From assembly GCA_023427985.1 (NCBI GenBank), contig JAEYZM010000043.1, forward strand, positions 1 to 8,581: DNA of 8,581 nt, written 5' to 3'. Under the pieces are notes generated by a model. That model made no database searches. It had not been told where the DNA came from and saw only the letters and a program-made list of their open reading frames with translations. A program made the translations under genes and the position numbers. Of this stretch, positions 1 through 5,863 are shown piece after piece; position 1 is the stretch's first letter; the number at the start of each line of letters is the position of its first letter. The DNA is from Bacteroidota bacterium (GTDB lineage Bacteria > Bacteroidota > Bacteroidia > Sphingobacteriales > Sphingobacteriaceae).

Positions 1-1
1 A

Positions 2-439
2 AGCATTTCCCTTATACTAATCGTTTTCCTTTGGTATTTTGTAATTAGCAATTACAAAGAATTACCTGAAAAAATTGCACATCATTTCGATTTGCAAGGA
101 AATCCAGATCAATGGGGTAATAAAAAAATCATTTGGCTCATGCCATTTTTAGCAAGCATGTTGTGGATAGGACTAAGTGCAATTAGTTTAATACCACATA
201 CGTTTAACTACCCTGTAAAGATTACGGAGGAAAATGTGAAGTATCAGTACACTTTATCGCTTCGATTTTTTCGTATTGTAAAAGCCTTGGTAATGCTAGT
301 ATTTATTTTAGGCGTTTATAGTATGAAAATGTCGAGTACTGAAATTAATTATAGTTCAAATTTTGATATATTTGTTCTTCTGGGAGGATTAGCACTAACA
401 TTCATTGTTTATTTTTATTTAGCAAACAGGAACAAATAA
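2..439 (+). CDS. DUF1648-type integral membrane protein, 5' end outside window
   Basis: The frame is open from base 2 to the TAA at 437-439 (145 codons), so the true start lies upstream of the window. A TTG at 92 gives a shorter reading, but it falls inside the conserved motif and is not a credible start. Residues about 20-38 read as LPEKIAHHFDLQGNPDQWG, which matches the DUF1648 signature (LP..I..HF...G.PD.W..K). Hydrophobic stretches at about 1-14, 42-62, 92-107 and 122-141 suggest four membrane segments in the visible part, with the motif in the loop after the first. DUF1648 proteins are small inner-membrane proteins, some of them linked to the Bacillus SdpI immunity protein, but most have no known role. 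The next gene begins 10 nt after the stop and may be co-transcribed. The family call is fairly firm; the function is unknown. Confidence 0.75.
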   Translation, partial: SISLILIVFLWYFVISNYKELPEKIAHHFDLQGNPDQWGNKKIIWLMPFLASMLWIGLSAISLIPHTFNYPVKITEENVKYQYTLSLRFFRIVKALVMLVFILGVYSMKMSSTEINYSSNFDIFVLLGGLALTFIVYFYLANRNK

Positions 440-449
440 CATTTTGCGT

Positions 450-923
450 ATGAAGTTTTTTTATTTGAATGTTCTATTTCTCTTATTAGCCTTCAACGCA
501 AACGCACAAATAATCGATTCAGTTGCACTTTTCAAATCGAACGATACCGTTCAAATAAAATATTGTATTCAGAGATTTTTCGAAGGACTCGAAGGACAAG
601 ACACTATAAAATTAAAGGAAGCAATGTATTCAGAACTTAGTTTAAAAACTATCATTGAAAATGTTGCAGAAAAAAAAGAGCGCTTTGTTGTTGAGAGTAG
701 AGAAGAACTCATTCAAATTGTTGCTAAAAAAAGAACAGCTACGCTCGATGAAAAATTATTGAGTATGCATATTTTCATAGATGGTCGACTAGCAAGTGTT
801 TGGACGCCTTATGAATTTTACATCAACGGACAACCTTCACATAGAGGTGCCAATAGTTTTCAGCTGGTCAAAACAAATAAAGGTTGGCAGATTTTTTCTA
901 TTGTGGACACAAGGCATCGATAA
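450..923 (+). CDS. Small secreted NTF2-like (SnoaL/DUF4440-type) protein
   Basis: This is a 157-residue protein. I chose the ATG at 450 over a TTG at 444, because it gives a clean signal peptide: MKFFYLNVLFLLLAFNANAQ, with cleavage expected around A19/Q20. The mature part is about 137 residues. It starts with a helix containing IQRFFEGLEGQD, followed by a motif of the type LYxELSLKTIIEN. It ends with strands containing FIDGRLASVWTPYEFYING and then a SFQLVKTNKGWQIFSIVDT stretch. This is the usual layout of secreted Bacteroidota NTF2-fold proteins (putative lumazine-binding, SnoaL-like or DUF4440 annotations). The cone-shaped fold commonly binds small molecules. I see no feature that fixes a substrate, so fold-level naming is as far as the sequence goes. 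The protein is probably periplasmic. The gene lies just behind the DUF1648-type gene and converges on the PKD-protein gene. Confidence 0.72.
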   Translation: MKFFYLNVLFLLLAFNANAQIIDSVALFKSNDTVQIKYCIQRFFEGLEGQDTIKLKEAMYSELSLKTIIENVAEKKERFVVESREELIQIVAKKRTATLDEKLLSMHIFIDGRLASVWTPYEFYINGQPSHRGANSFQLVKTNKGWQIFSIVDTRHR

Positions 924-964
924 AAAAAACAATTATTCATCGACATAACACATCGGCATTCTTA
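924..964. other. Convergent intergenic gap, no clear terminator
   Basis: These 41 nt separate two convergent genes. An A-run directly follows the plus-strand stop (922-929) and would read as a T-run for minus-strand transcripts, but no GC-rich stem precedes it in that direction. The only hairpin I find is a 5-bp stem (956-960 with 967-971), which overlaps the minus-strand stop and is weak. The minus-strand gene ends in two consecutive TAA codons (967-965 and 964-962). How transcription ends here is not evident. Confidence 0.4.
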
Positions 965-2443
965 TTAATGCGAGATATTACCTGTACTTGGTTTTTGACT
1001 TACTCCCACATTTATGGTTTTGGTAACAGCACAAGAATTTGCTGGTGTTTCTGTAACTGAAATTGAATGTGTACCATAGCTTGTCCAACGAACACGAATG
1101 CTATTATTGTTATTGCTTACAATATTTCCGCCTACAACATTCCAATTGTACGTATTACCAGCATTGAGTATAACACTATAATTTTCTTCCTGATTCAAAT
1201 TTCCGCAGACTGATGTTTCACCAGAGATTGCAGTCGCTGGACTAGGTCTTAATTGATATACTACCGTGTCGCTTATGGATGGGCAATGCGAGCATGCATT
1301 ACCTTTTAAGATAAGACTAACTGAACCCATCGTAAGTTCGTTAGCACTCGGTGTATAACTTGCATTTAGCGTGTTTCGATTAGGCGTAAATGTTCCTTCA
1401 CCCCCAATCCATTGTGCCGATTGTGTACTGGTACCGTTGAGGCTTATAGGAAAAAGGTGCGAGCAAACCACTGCATCGGCACCAGCATTTACAGTATTAT
1501 CATTGTCGATGCTTATCGTTCTCGAAGCCATATACAATGGACAAGAAGTTGCATCGCTAACATTCACAGTATAGTTACCAGCACCTACAGTTATGCTCTG
1601 TGTAGTTGCCCCATTACTCCATTGATAAGCATAAGGCGGATTGCCACCCGTTACAACAGCTGTTAGCGTTTTCGTACTTTCTCCCTTACAAAGTACAGCA
1701 GAACTTGGGTCGATGTTTACCGACATGCCAGCAACAAACGCAACTCGAACTGTATCTTTAGAAAAGATACCCGAACATGCATCTTTTGGTGTACCACCCA
1801 CTTCAAAATCAATATAACTCGGTGGATTCATTGGCGAAGTAACCATTGTAGAGTCGCATGAACTGGTGCAAGTAAGCAATGACTGATACGTTGGATCTAA
1901 CGCTCTCCACTGTATGGTAGATTCTTGAAATCCTGTTGCTACCAATCTACTATCGCATCCAACACGTGTTGTGAAATTCGCCGATACCATAGGACGGGGG
2001 ATCGATGTAATTTTATACACGTTATCGTTTCCACCACTTTTACAAAAACTTACATAATGTGGACCAACTCCTGAAACACAAAACTTTCCACCAATTGGTG
2101 TTGGAGGACCACAGTTAACTGTATATGATAAAGAGCCAGGTGGAGTGGCACCTGAAGTAATTTCTAAGACAAAAGCTTCAGCATTAGGATTAAGCGTTAC
2201 AATAAATTCTACGCAATTAGAATTTCCAGAGCCCCCACCGCAACATGTTCCCGCTCTTGTAATATTAGTACTCGTCCAAGAGGAAGCTGCATTGGTCGAT
2301 AAGTTCACTGTATAGGAAGGCGAGCCCGAGCACTGACTTTGTGCCAGCAGGTTTTGTGATGCAGTCATGAAAACTACAATAAAAAATAACGCAATTGAGT
2401 GAAGCTTTAGCATTGCAATTCTATTTCTACTGAATTTACGCAT
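965..2443 (-). CDS. Secreted SprB/PKD-like repeat protein, no visible sorting domain
   Basis: This 492-residue protein is predicted to be exported. Its N-terminus is basic, then hydrophobic (about 15-28), and ends in NLLAQ at 31-35, a typical signal-peptidase site in this phylum. A second Met at residue 11 (base 2413) is an alternative start. Residues about 36-235 form a cysteine-rich N-terminal region with TCCGG at 66-70, CVEF at 77-80 and CGPPTPIGG at 111-119. I recall similar regions at the front of large Bacteroidota surface proteins. Next comes a SprB-type repeat (about 241-312, containing GGNPPYAYQWSNGAT), then an Ig-like module (about 318-398, GGEGTFTPNRNTLNASYTPS), then a PKD-like module (about 402-482). 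The chain stops about ten residues later, with no recognisable C-terminal type IX secretion or gliding CTD domain. It is probably periplasmic, or released or surface-bound by another route; the ligand is unknown. The gene is the last of the minus-strand cluster, 43 nt after nadE, and its co-transcription with nadE is plausible but unproven. Confidence 0.8.
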   Translation of the reverse strand: MRKFSRNRIAMLKLHSIALFFIVVFMTASQNLLAQSQCSGSPSYTVNLSTNAASSWTSTNITRAGTCCGGGSGNSNCVEFIVTLNPNAEAFVLEITSGATPPGSLSYTVNCGPPTPIGGKFCVSGVGPHYVSFCKSGGNDNVYKITSIPRPMVSANFTTRVGCDSRLVATGFQESTIQWRALDPTYQSLLTCTSSCDSTMVTSPMNPPSYIDFEVGGTPKDACSGIFSKDTVRVAFVAGMSVNIDPSSAVLCKGESTKTLTAVVTGGNPPYAYQWSNGATTQSITVGAGNYTVNVSDATSCPLYMASRTISIDNDNTVNAGADAVVCSHLFPISLNGTSTQSAQWIGGEGTFTPNRNTLNASYTPSANELTMGSVSLILKGNACSHCPSISDTVVYQLRPSPATAISGETSVCGNLNQEENYSVILNAGNTYNWNVVGGNIVSNNNNSIRVRWTSYGTHSISVTETPANSCAVTKTINVGVSQKPSTGNISH

Positions 2444-2486
2444 AAAAGTTACATAAATTCAAATACGAAATTAAAATCTATTTGGA

Positions 2487-4115
2487 TTAATATTTTGCAA
2501 CGATTGGCATTCTACGTCCCATGCCAAATGCTTTAGGCGATACTCTTAAAATTGGTGGTGTCTGATAACGCTTGTATTCATTACGGTTTACAAGTCCAGT
2601 AATTCGTTCAACAAGCGAAACTTCATACCCCATTTGTATGATTTCATCTTTGCTGATGGATTTCTCAATGTATAAATTCAATATCTGATCTAAGACATCG
2701 TAATCTGGTAGCGAATCCGAATCCTTTTGGCCCGGTCTCAATTCGGCCGATGGCGCTTTCGTAATTGTATTGATTGGTATAATTTCCTTTTCCTTATTTA
2801 TAAAATGTGCCAATGCGTAGACTTGTGTTTTATACACATCACCAATCACTGAAATTCCTCCACACATATCGCCATACAATGTTCCATATCCCACAGCTGC
2901 TTCGCTTTTGTTCGAAGTATTCAATAAAATATTACCAAATTTATTGGATACTGCCATCAGCAATACGCCTCTAATTCTAGCTTGTAAATTTTCTTCCGTC
3001 AAATCTTCTTTCATGCCTTGGAATAATCCCGACAATTCAGCGGCATAGGATTGAAAAATATTTTTGATAGGAAGAATCTGATGTTGTATCCCTAATTTAT
3101 TTGCTAGCGCTTCTGCATCGGCAATCGAATGGTCCGACGAATACTGCGATGGCATCAAAATTCCGAATACATTTTCATTCCCTAATGCCCTTGCTGCCAA
3201 AGCCGCAACCACAGCAGAATCAATGCCTCCCGACAATCCTAAGACTGCTTTTTTGAAACCAGATTTTTGAAAATAATCTCTTATTCCCAAAACAATTGCA
3301 TCGTGAATTAATTCAATCTCTTGCTTTTCAATTTCTGAAAAATTAGTAGGCCGATGTAGTGAATCGTAGTCGACATATATGATTTCTTCAGCAAATACTC
3401 CAGCCTTCTGAATGATTTCAGCTCTCGAGTTAAGTACGCAAGAATCACCATCGAAGATTAATTCTGTTTGCGCTCCTATATGGTTTACATACAATAATGG
3501 AATATTGTATTTGTTGACATTCCAAGTTAATACATCTTTACGCTGCTTACTTTGTTCATAATCGAATGGCGATGCTGCGATATTGATCATTAATTCTGGA
3601 CGCTCCTTAATCAGAAAATCCATTGGCGTCTGCTTATACAATTTGCTACCATCTGTATTCCAAAGATCCTCGCAAATAGTAAGCGCAGTTTTTTTACCTT
3701 TTATTGTAACGCATTTGATTTGGTTCGATGGTTCAAAATATCTGTATTCATCGAAAATATCATAGGTAGGCAATAAGGATTTATGCACAACATCTTTAAT
3801 CTTACCATCTTCTAAGACGTAGGCCGAATTATACAATGCTTTGCCTTCCGTTTCATGATTGAAACTTGGCGAACCTATAACAATACTTATGGTTTCAGAC
3901 TCTTTCGCAAGTAGTGAAATATAATGATTGCATTGTTTGATGAAATGCGTATAGTCTAAAAAGTCTCGGGGTGGATAACCACAAATTGCAAGCTCAGGAA
4001 AAATTATAACATCGGCATTATTCGATTTCGCTTCGTGGATACAATTCAGAAATTTTTGATAATTGGATTCAAAATTTCCAACGTGTACGTTAACCTGTGC
4101 TAATGCGTATTTCAT
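2487..4115 (-). CDS. nadE: NAD+ synthetase, glutamine-hydrolysing
   Basis: This cytoplasmic enzyme catalyses the last step of NAD+ synthesis. It amidates nicotinate adenine dinucleotide with ATP, using ammonia released from glutamine. At 542 residues it has the normal length of the two-domain form. The N-terminal nitrilase-like glutaminase (about 1-260) has the expected catalytic triad: E41 in IIFPELAICGYPP, K112 in HKSLLP and C148 in TICEDLW. The C-terminal synthetase (about 262-542) carries the ATP-pyrophosphatase loop SGGIDS at 295-300. It also has TSNKSE at 400-405, YGTLYGDMCGG at 410-420, and a conserved PSAELRPGQKDSDSLPDYD segment at 455-473. No key residue is missing and the frame is intact. 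The start codon lies one base after the stop of the beta-barrel gene (TAA-C-ATG), so translation is probably coupled to it. I see no separate promoter or nicotinate-related regulatory element. Confidence 0.97.
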   Translation of the reverse strand: MKYALAQVNVHVGNFESNYQKFLNCIHEAKSNNADVIIFPELAICGYPPRDFLDYTHFIKQCNHYISLLAKESETISIVIGSPSFNHETEGKALYNSAYVLEDGKIKDVVHKSLLPTYDIFDEYRYFEPSNQIKCVTIKGKKTALTICEDLWNTDGSKLYKQTPMDFLIKERPELMINIAASPFDYEQSKQRKDVLTWNVNKYNIPLLYVNHIGAQTELIFDGDSCVLNSRAEIIQKAGVFAEEIIYVDYDSLHRPTNFSEIEKQEIELIHDAIVLGIRDYFQKSGFKKAVLGLSGGIDSAVVAALAARALGNENVFGILMPSQYSSDHSIADAEALANKLGIQHQILPIKNIFQSYAAELSGLFQGMKEDLTEENLQARIRGVLLMAVSNKFGNILLNTSNKSEAAVGYGTLYGDMCGGISVIGDVYKTQVYALAHFINKEKEIIPINTITKAPSAELRPGQKDSDSLPDYDVLDQILNLYIEKSISKDEIIQMGYEVSLVERITGLVNRNEYKRYQTPPILRVSPKAFGMGRRMPIVAKY

Positions 4116-4116
4116 G

Positions 4117-4812
4117 TTAGAATAATAATCCTATGTTCAATGCTACGTAATTTAAATTTGCATCAAATGCCTTGATGGAATTATTGCTTAATCTATAAAT
4201 AGATTTCGACTTCATTACATTTAACAAACCGTTGTTGTACGTTAATCCAGCAACAAGGTCTAAGTTCTCTGCTAAATTGTATTCTACACCCGCACCAATA
4301 ACAAGCGATGCATTAAATGGTTGAAAGTAGGCACTTGCATTTTTAATGTCGTCGTTCAAATACACATTCGGTCCCTTCTTATATTCTACATCGGCAACCG
4401 ACTTCATACGAAATGCTAGACCCAAACCAAACTTACCAAAGATTTTCATGCGATCGTTGATTTCATTCGTAAGTAATTTTAAGGTAATTGGAATTTCAAT
4501 ATATCTTAAGTTGATGTTCGAGTTTACGGTAGTGTCGTTTCTATTGAATTCAACTTTCCCCCCCATTGAACTAATACCGAATTCGGTAGCAATGGCATAA
4601 TTGTCCTTGATAAAGTAATCGAACATAATCCCATAAGAGAAACCTATTTTCGTTCCTACACTGTTGTTGTTATCTGTACTTGGTTTCAATGTTGAGAACA
4701 ATGGATTGCCTTTGAAGCCCAATCTAAAATCTTGAGCCAGCATCTTATTGCTTATTAAAATCAAAGCGAAGACGCTTATTAGAGATAAATTTTTAATTTT
4801 ATGCTTTATCAT
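4117..4812 (-). CDS. Outer-membrane beta-barrel protein (porin family, PF13568-like)
   Basis: From the ATG at 4812 the protein has 231 residues. It starts with a signal peptide, MIKHKIKNLSLISVFALILI, ending SNKMLAQ. A start at 4842 would add ten residues (MKLICKHIIH) and overlap gldB further, so I prefer 4812. The mature part shows alternating beta-strand patterning, for example FRLGFKGNPLFSTL, KIGFSYGIMFDYFI and NLRYIEIPITLKLL, then KIFGKFGLGLAFRM and VAGLTYNNGLLNV. It ends in NYVALNIGLLF, with the C-terminal phenylalanine usual for BAM substrates. The 'YIEIPITLKL' strand is characteristic of the small 8-10-strand barrels annotated as 'porin family' or 'outer membrane beta-barrel' in Bacteroidota. 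Such proteins are seldom assigned a function. PorT of the type IX system is a barrel of similar size, but I see nothing that singles this protein out as PorT. It is the first gene of the minus-strand cluster, followed by nadE after one base. Confidence 0.82.
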   Translation of the reverse strand: MIKHKIKNLSLISVFALILISNKMLAQDFRLGFKGNPLFSTLKPSTDNNNSVGTKIGFSYGIMFDYFIKDNYAIATEFGISSMGGKVEFNRNDTTVNSNINLRYIEIPITLKLLTNEINDRMKIFGKFGLGLAFRMKSVADVEYKKGPNVYLNDDIKNASAYFQPFNASLVIGAGVEYNLAENLDLVAGLTYNNGLLNVMKSKSIYRLSNNSIKAFDANLNYVALNIGLLF

Positions 4813-4842
4813 ATGAATTATATGCTTACAAATCAGCTTCAA
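4801..4842. promoter_or_regulatory. Divergent start region of the barrel-nadE and gldB-S9A clusters
   Basis: Two divergent clusters begin here with no free intergenic space. Plus-strand ATGs occur at 4801, 4813 and 4822; minus-strand ATGs begin at 4842 and 4812. With the starts I favour (4822 plus, 4812 minus) only 9 nt lie between the coding regions. With the outermost starts the genes overlap by 42 nt. Promoters for both directions must therefore lie within the opposite gene. I searched for the Bacteroidota -7 element (TAnnTTTG with an upstream TTG) and found no convincing match on either strand, so the call rests on gene arrangement only. Confidence 0.35.
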
Positions 4843-5862
4843 AGAAACAGAAATATTTCGATTTTAGTACTACTCTTGTTATCGTTTTTTATCCATGCTT
4901 GTCAGGAAAAATCTAAACCGAGTAAAATAAAGCCTGTTGATGAGGAAGTATCGCTTGAAATAATGCGTTTTGAAAAAGATTTGTTCTATATGGAACAAAA
5001 CGATATGGATGCTTCCTTAAAAAAACTGGCGGAAAAATATCCGGGCTTCTATGAGGTGTATTTTGAGCAAATGATGGGTTTTGGAAATTCTAAAAATCCC
5101 GATTTTAAATTTATCGTAAAAGATTTTATCAATAATAAAGACTTTAAACTTTTGGTGGCCGACTGTGATACGATTTATAATGCGAATCGAACAGAGAAAA
5201 TGAAGGAGGAGATCGCTGAAGTTTTCAAACGTTACAAGGCTGTATATCCAAACGATACCATTCCAAAAGTCTGCACTTTTGTTTCGGGTTTTGCAAACGG
5301 TATTGTAAATACGGATGGATATATAGGCATTGGCTTGGACTTATTTTTAGGCGCCAATTATAAATTTTATCCTTCACTGGATTTACCAGAATATTTAATT
5401 CGTAGATATACACCAGAACATTTGGTCCCAACCTTTGTGAAAGGCTTGGCCACATCAAAGTACGAAGAAGTTAATACAACTGTTTTTTTAGATCGAATGT
5501 TGTATGAAGGCAAATTGATTTATTTTGCGAAGCAGTTCTTACCAGATTATACAGACTCTTTAATCATTGGCTATACATCGGCACAAATGAAATGGAGTAT
5601 AGAAAATGAGAATAATATTTTTCAGTTGTTGGTATCGGAAGATTTATTCTCGACCGATGTGTTGAAGTATAGAAAGTATACCGATGAAGCACCCTATACG
5701 GTGAATTTAACTGCTGATTCTGCTCCAAGAATTGCATGGTTTATTGGTTTGAAAATCATTGAAAAATACATGGAAGAAAATCCAACAATAAGTTTGGATG
5801 AATTGATGAAAGAAAAAGATTCACAGAAAATTTTAAGATTATCAAAATATAAAGCGAAATAA
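4822..5862 (+). CDS. gldB: Gliding motility lipoprotein GldB
   Basis: This lipoprotein has 346 residues from the ATG at 4822; starts at 4801 or 4813 add seven or three. I prefer 4822 because it gives a compact lipoprotein signal: basic QLQRNRN, hydrophobic ISILVLLLLSFF, then the lipobox-like FIHAC with C27 as the lipidated residue. GldB family features follow: RFEKDLF at 49-55, a 'KYPGFY' segment, and YIGIGLDLFLG at 167-177. Then come MLYEGK at 226-231, QMKWSIENE around 255-263, SAPRIAWFIG at 300-309, and a C-terminal 'SKYKAK' tail. In Flavobacterium johnsoniae GldB is needed for gliding and is membrane-anchored; its biochemical role is not settled. The family is remotely related to zincin-like DUF2268 proteins, but I see no HExxH here. 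The stop is one base before the peptidase gene (TAA-T-ATG). gldC, which accompanies gldB in F. johnsoniae, is not next to it. Presence of this gene alone does not show that the organism glides. Confidence 0.88.
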   Translation: MLTNQLQRNRNISILVLLLLSFFIHACQEKSKPSKIKPVDEEVSLEIMRFEKDLFYMEQNDMDASLKKLAEKYPGFYEVYFEQMMGFGNSKNPDFKFIVKDFINNKDFKLLVADCDTIYNANRTEKMKEEIAEVFKRYKAVYPNDTIPKVCTFVSGFANGIVNTDGYIGIGLDLFLGANYKFYPSLDLPEYLIRRYTPEHLVPTFVKGLATSKYEEVNTTVFLDRMLYEGKLIYFAKQFLPDYTDSLIIGYTSAQMKWSIENENNIFQLLVSEDLFSTDVLKYRKYTDEAPYTVNLTADSAPRIAWFIGLKIIEKYMEENPTISLDELMKEKDSQKILRLSKYKAK

Positions 5863-5863
5863 T

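Noticed and set aside
950..961. The 12-base string ACATCGGCATTC occurs in two intergenic spots (950-961 and 7977-7988), each downstream of a plus-strand stop.
   Set aside because: In 8.6 kb one expects about two identical 12-mer pairs by chance, more with biased composition. The flanks do not align and no hairpin or mobile-element feature is attached.
956..971. Small inverted repeat GCATT/AATGC over the end of the PKD-protein gene, considered as a terminator.
   Set aside because: The stem has only 5 bp and includes the stop codon region. No T-run follows at the right distance on either strand.
1371..1666. Two overlapping plus-strand open frames (67 and 84 codons) opposite the PKD-protein gene.
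   Set aside because: They lie fully within a well-supported coding region, have no start context and resemble no family.
4346..4600. An 84-codon plus-strand open frame opposite the barrel gene.
   Set aside because: It is antisense to a clear beta-barrel protein and shows no signal peptide or domain of its own.
4885..4930. Possible surface-export signal right after the lipidated cysteine of GldB (CQEKSKP) and of the peptidase (CGKNEKVK).
   Set aside because: Known Bacteroidota lipoprotein export signals are rich in acidic residues close to the cysteine. These are mixed or basic, so surface location is not supported.
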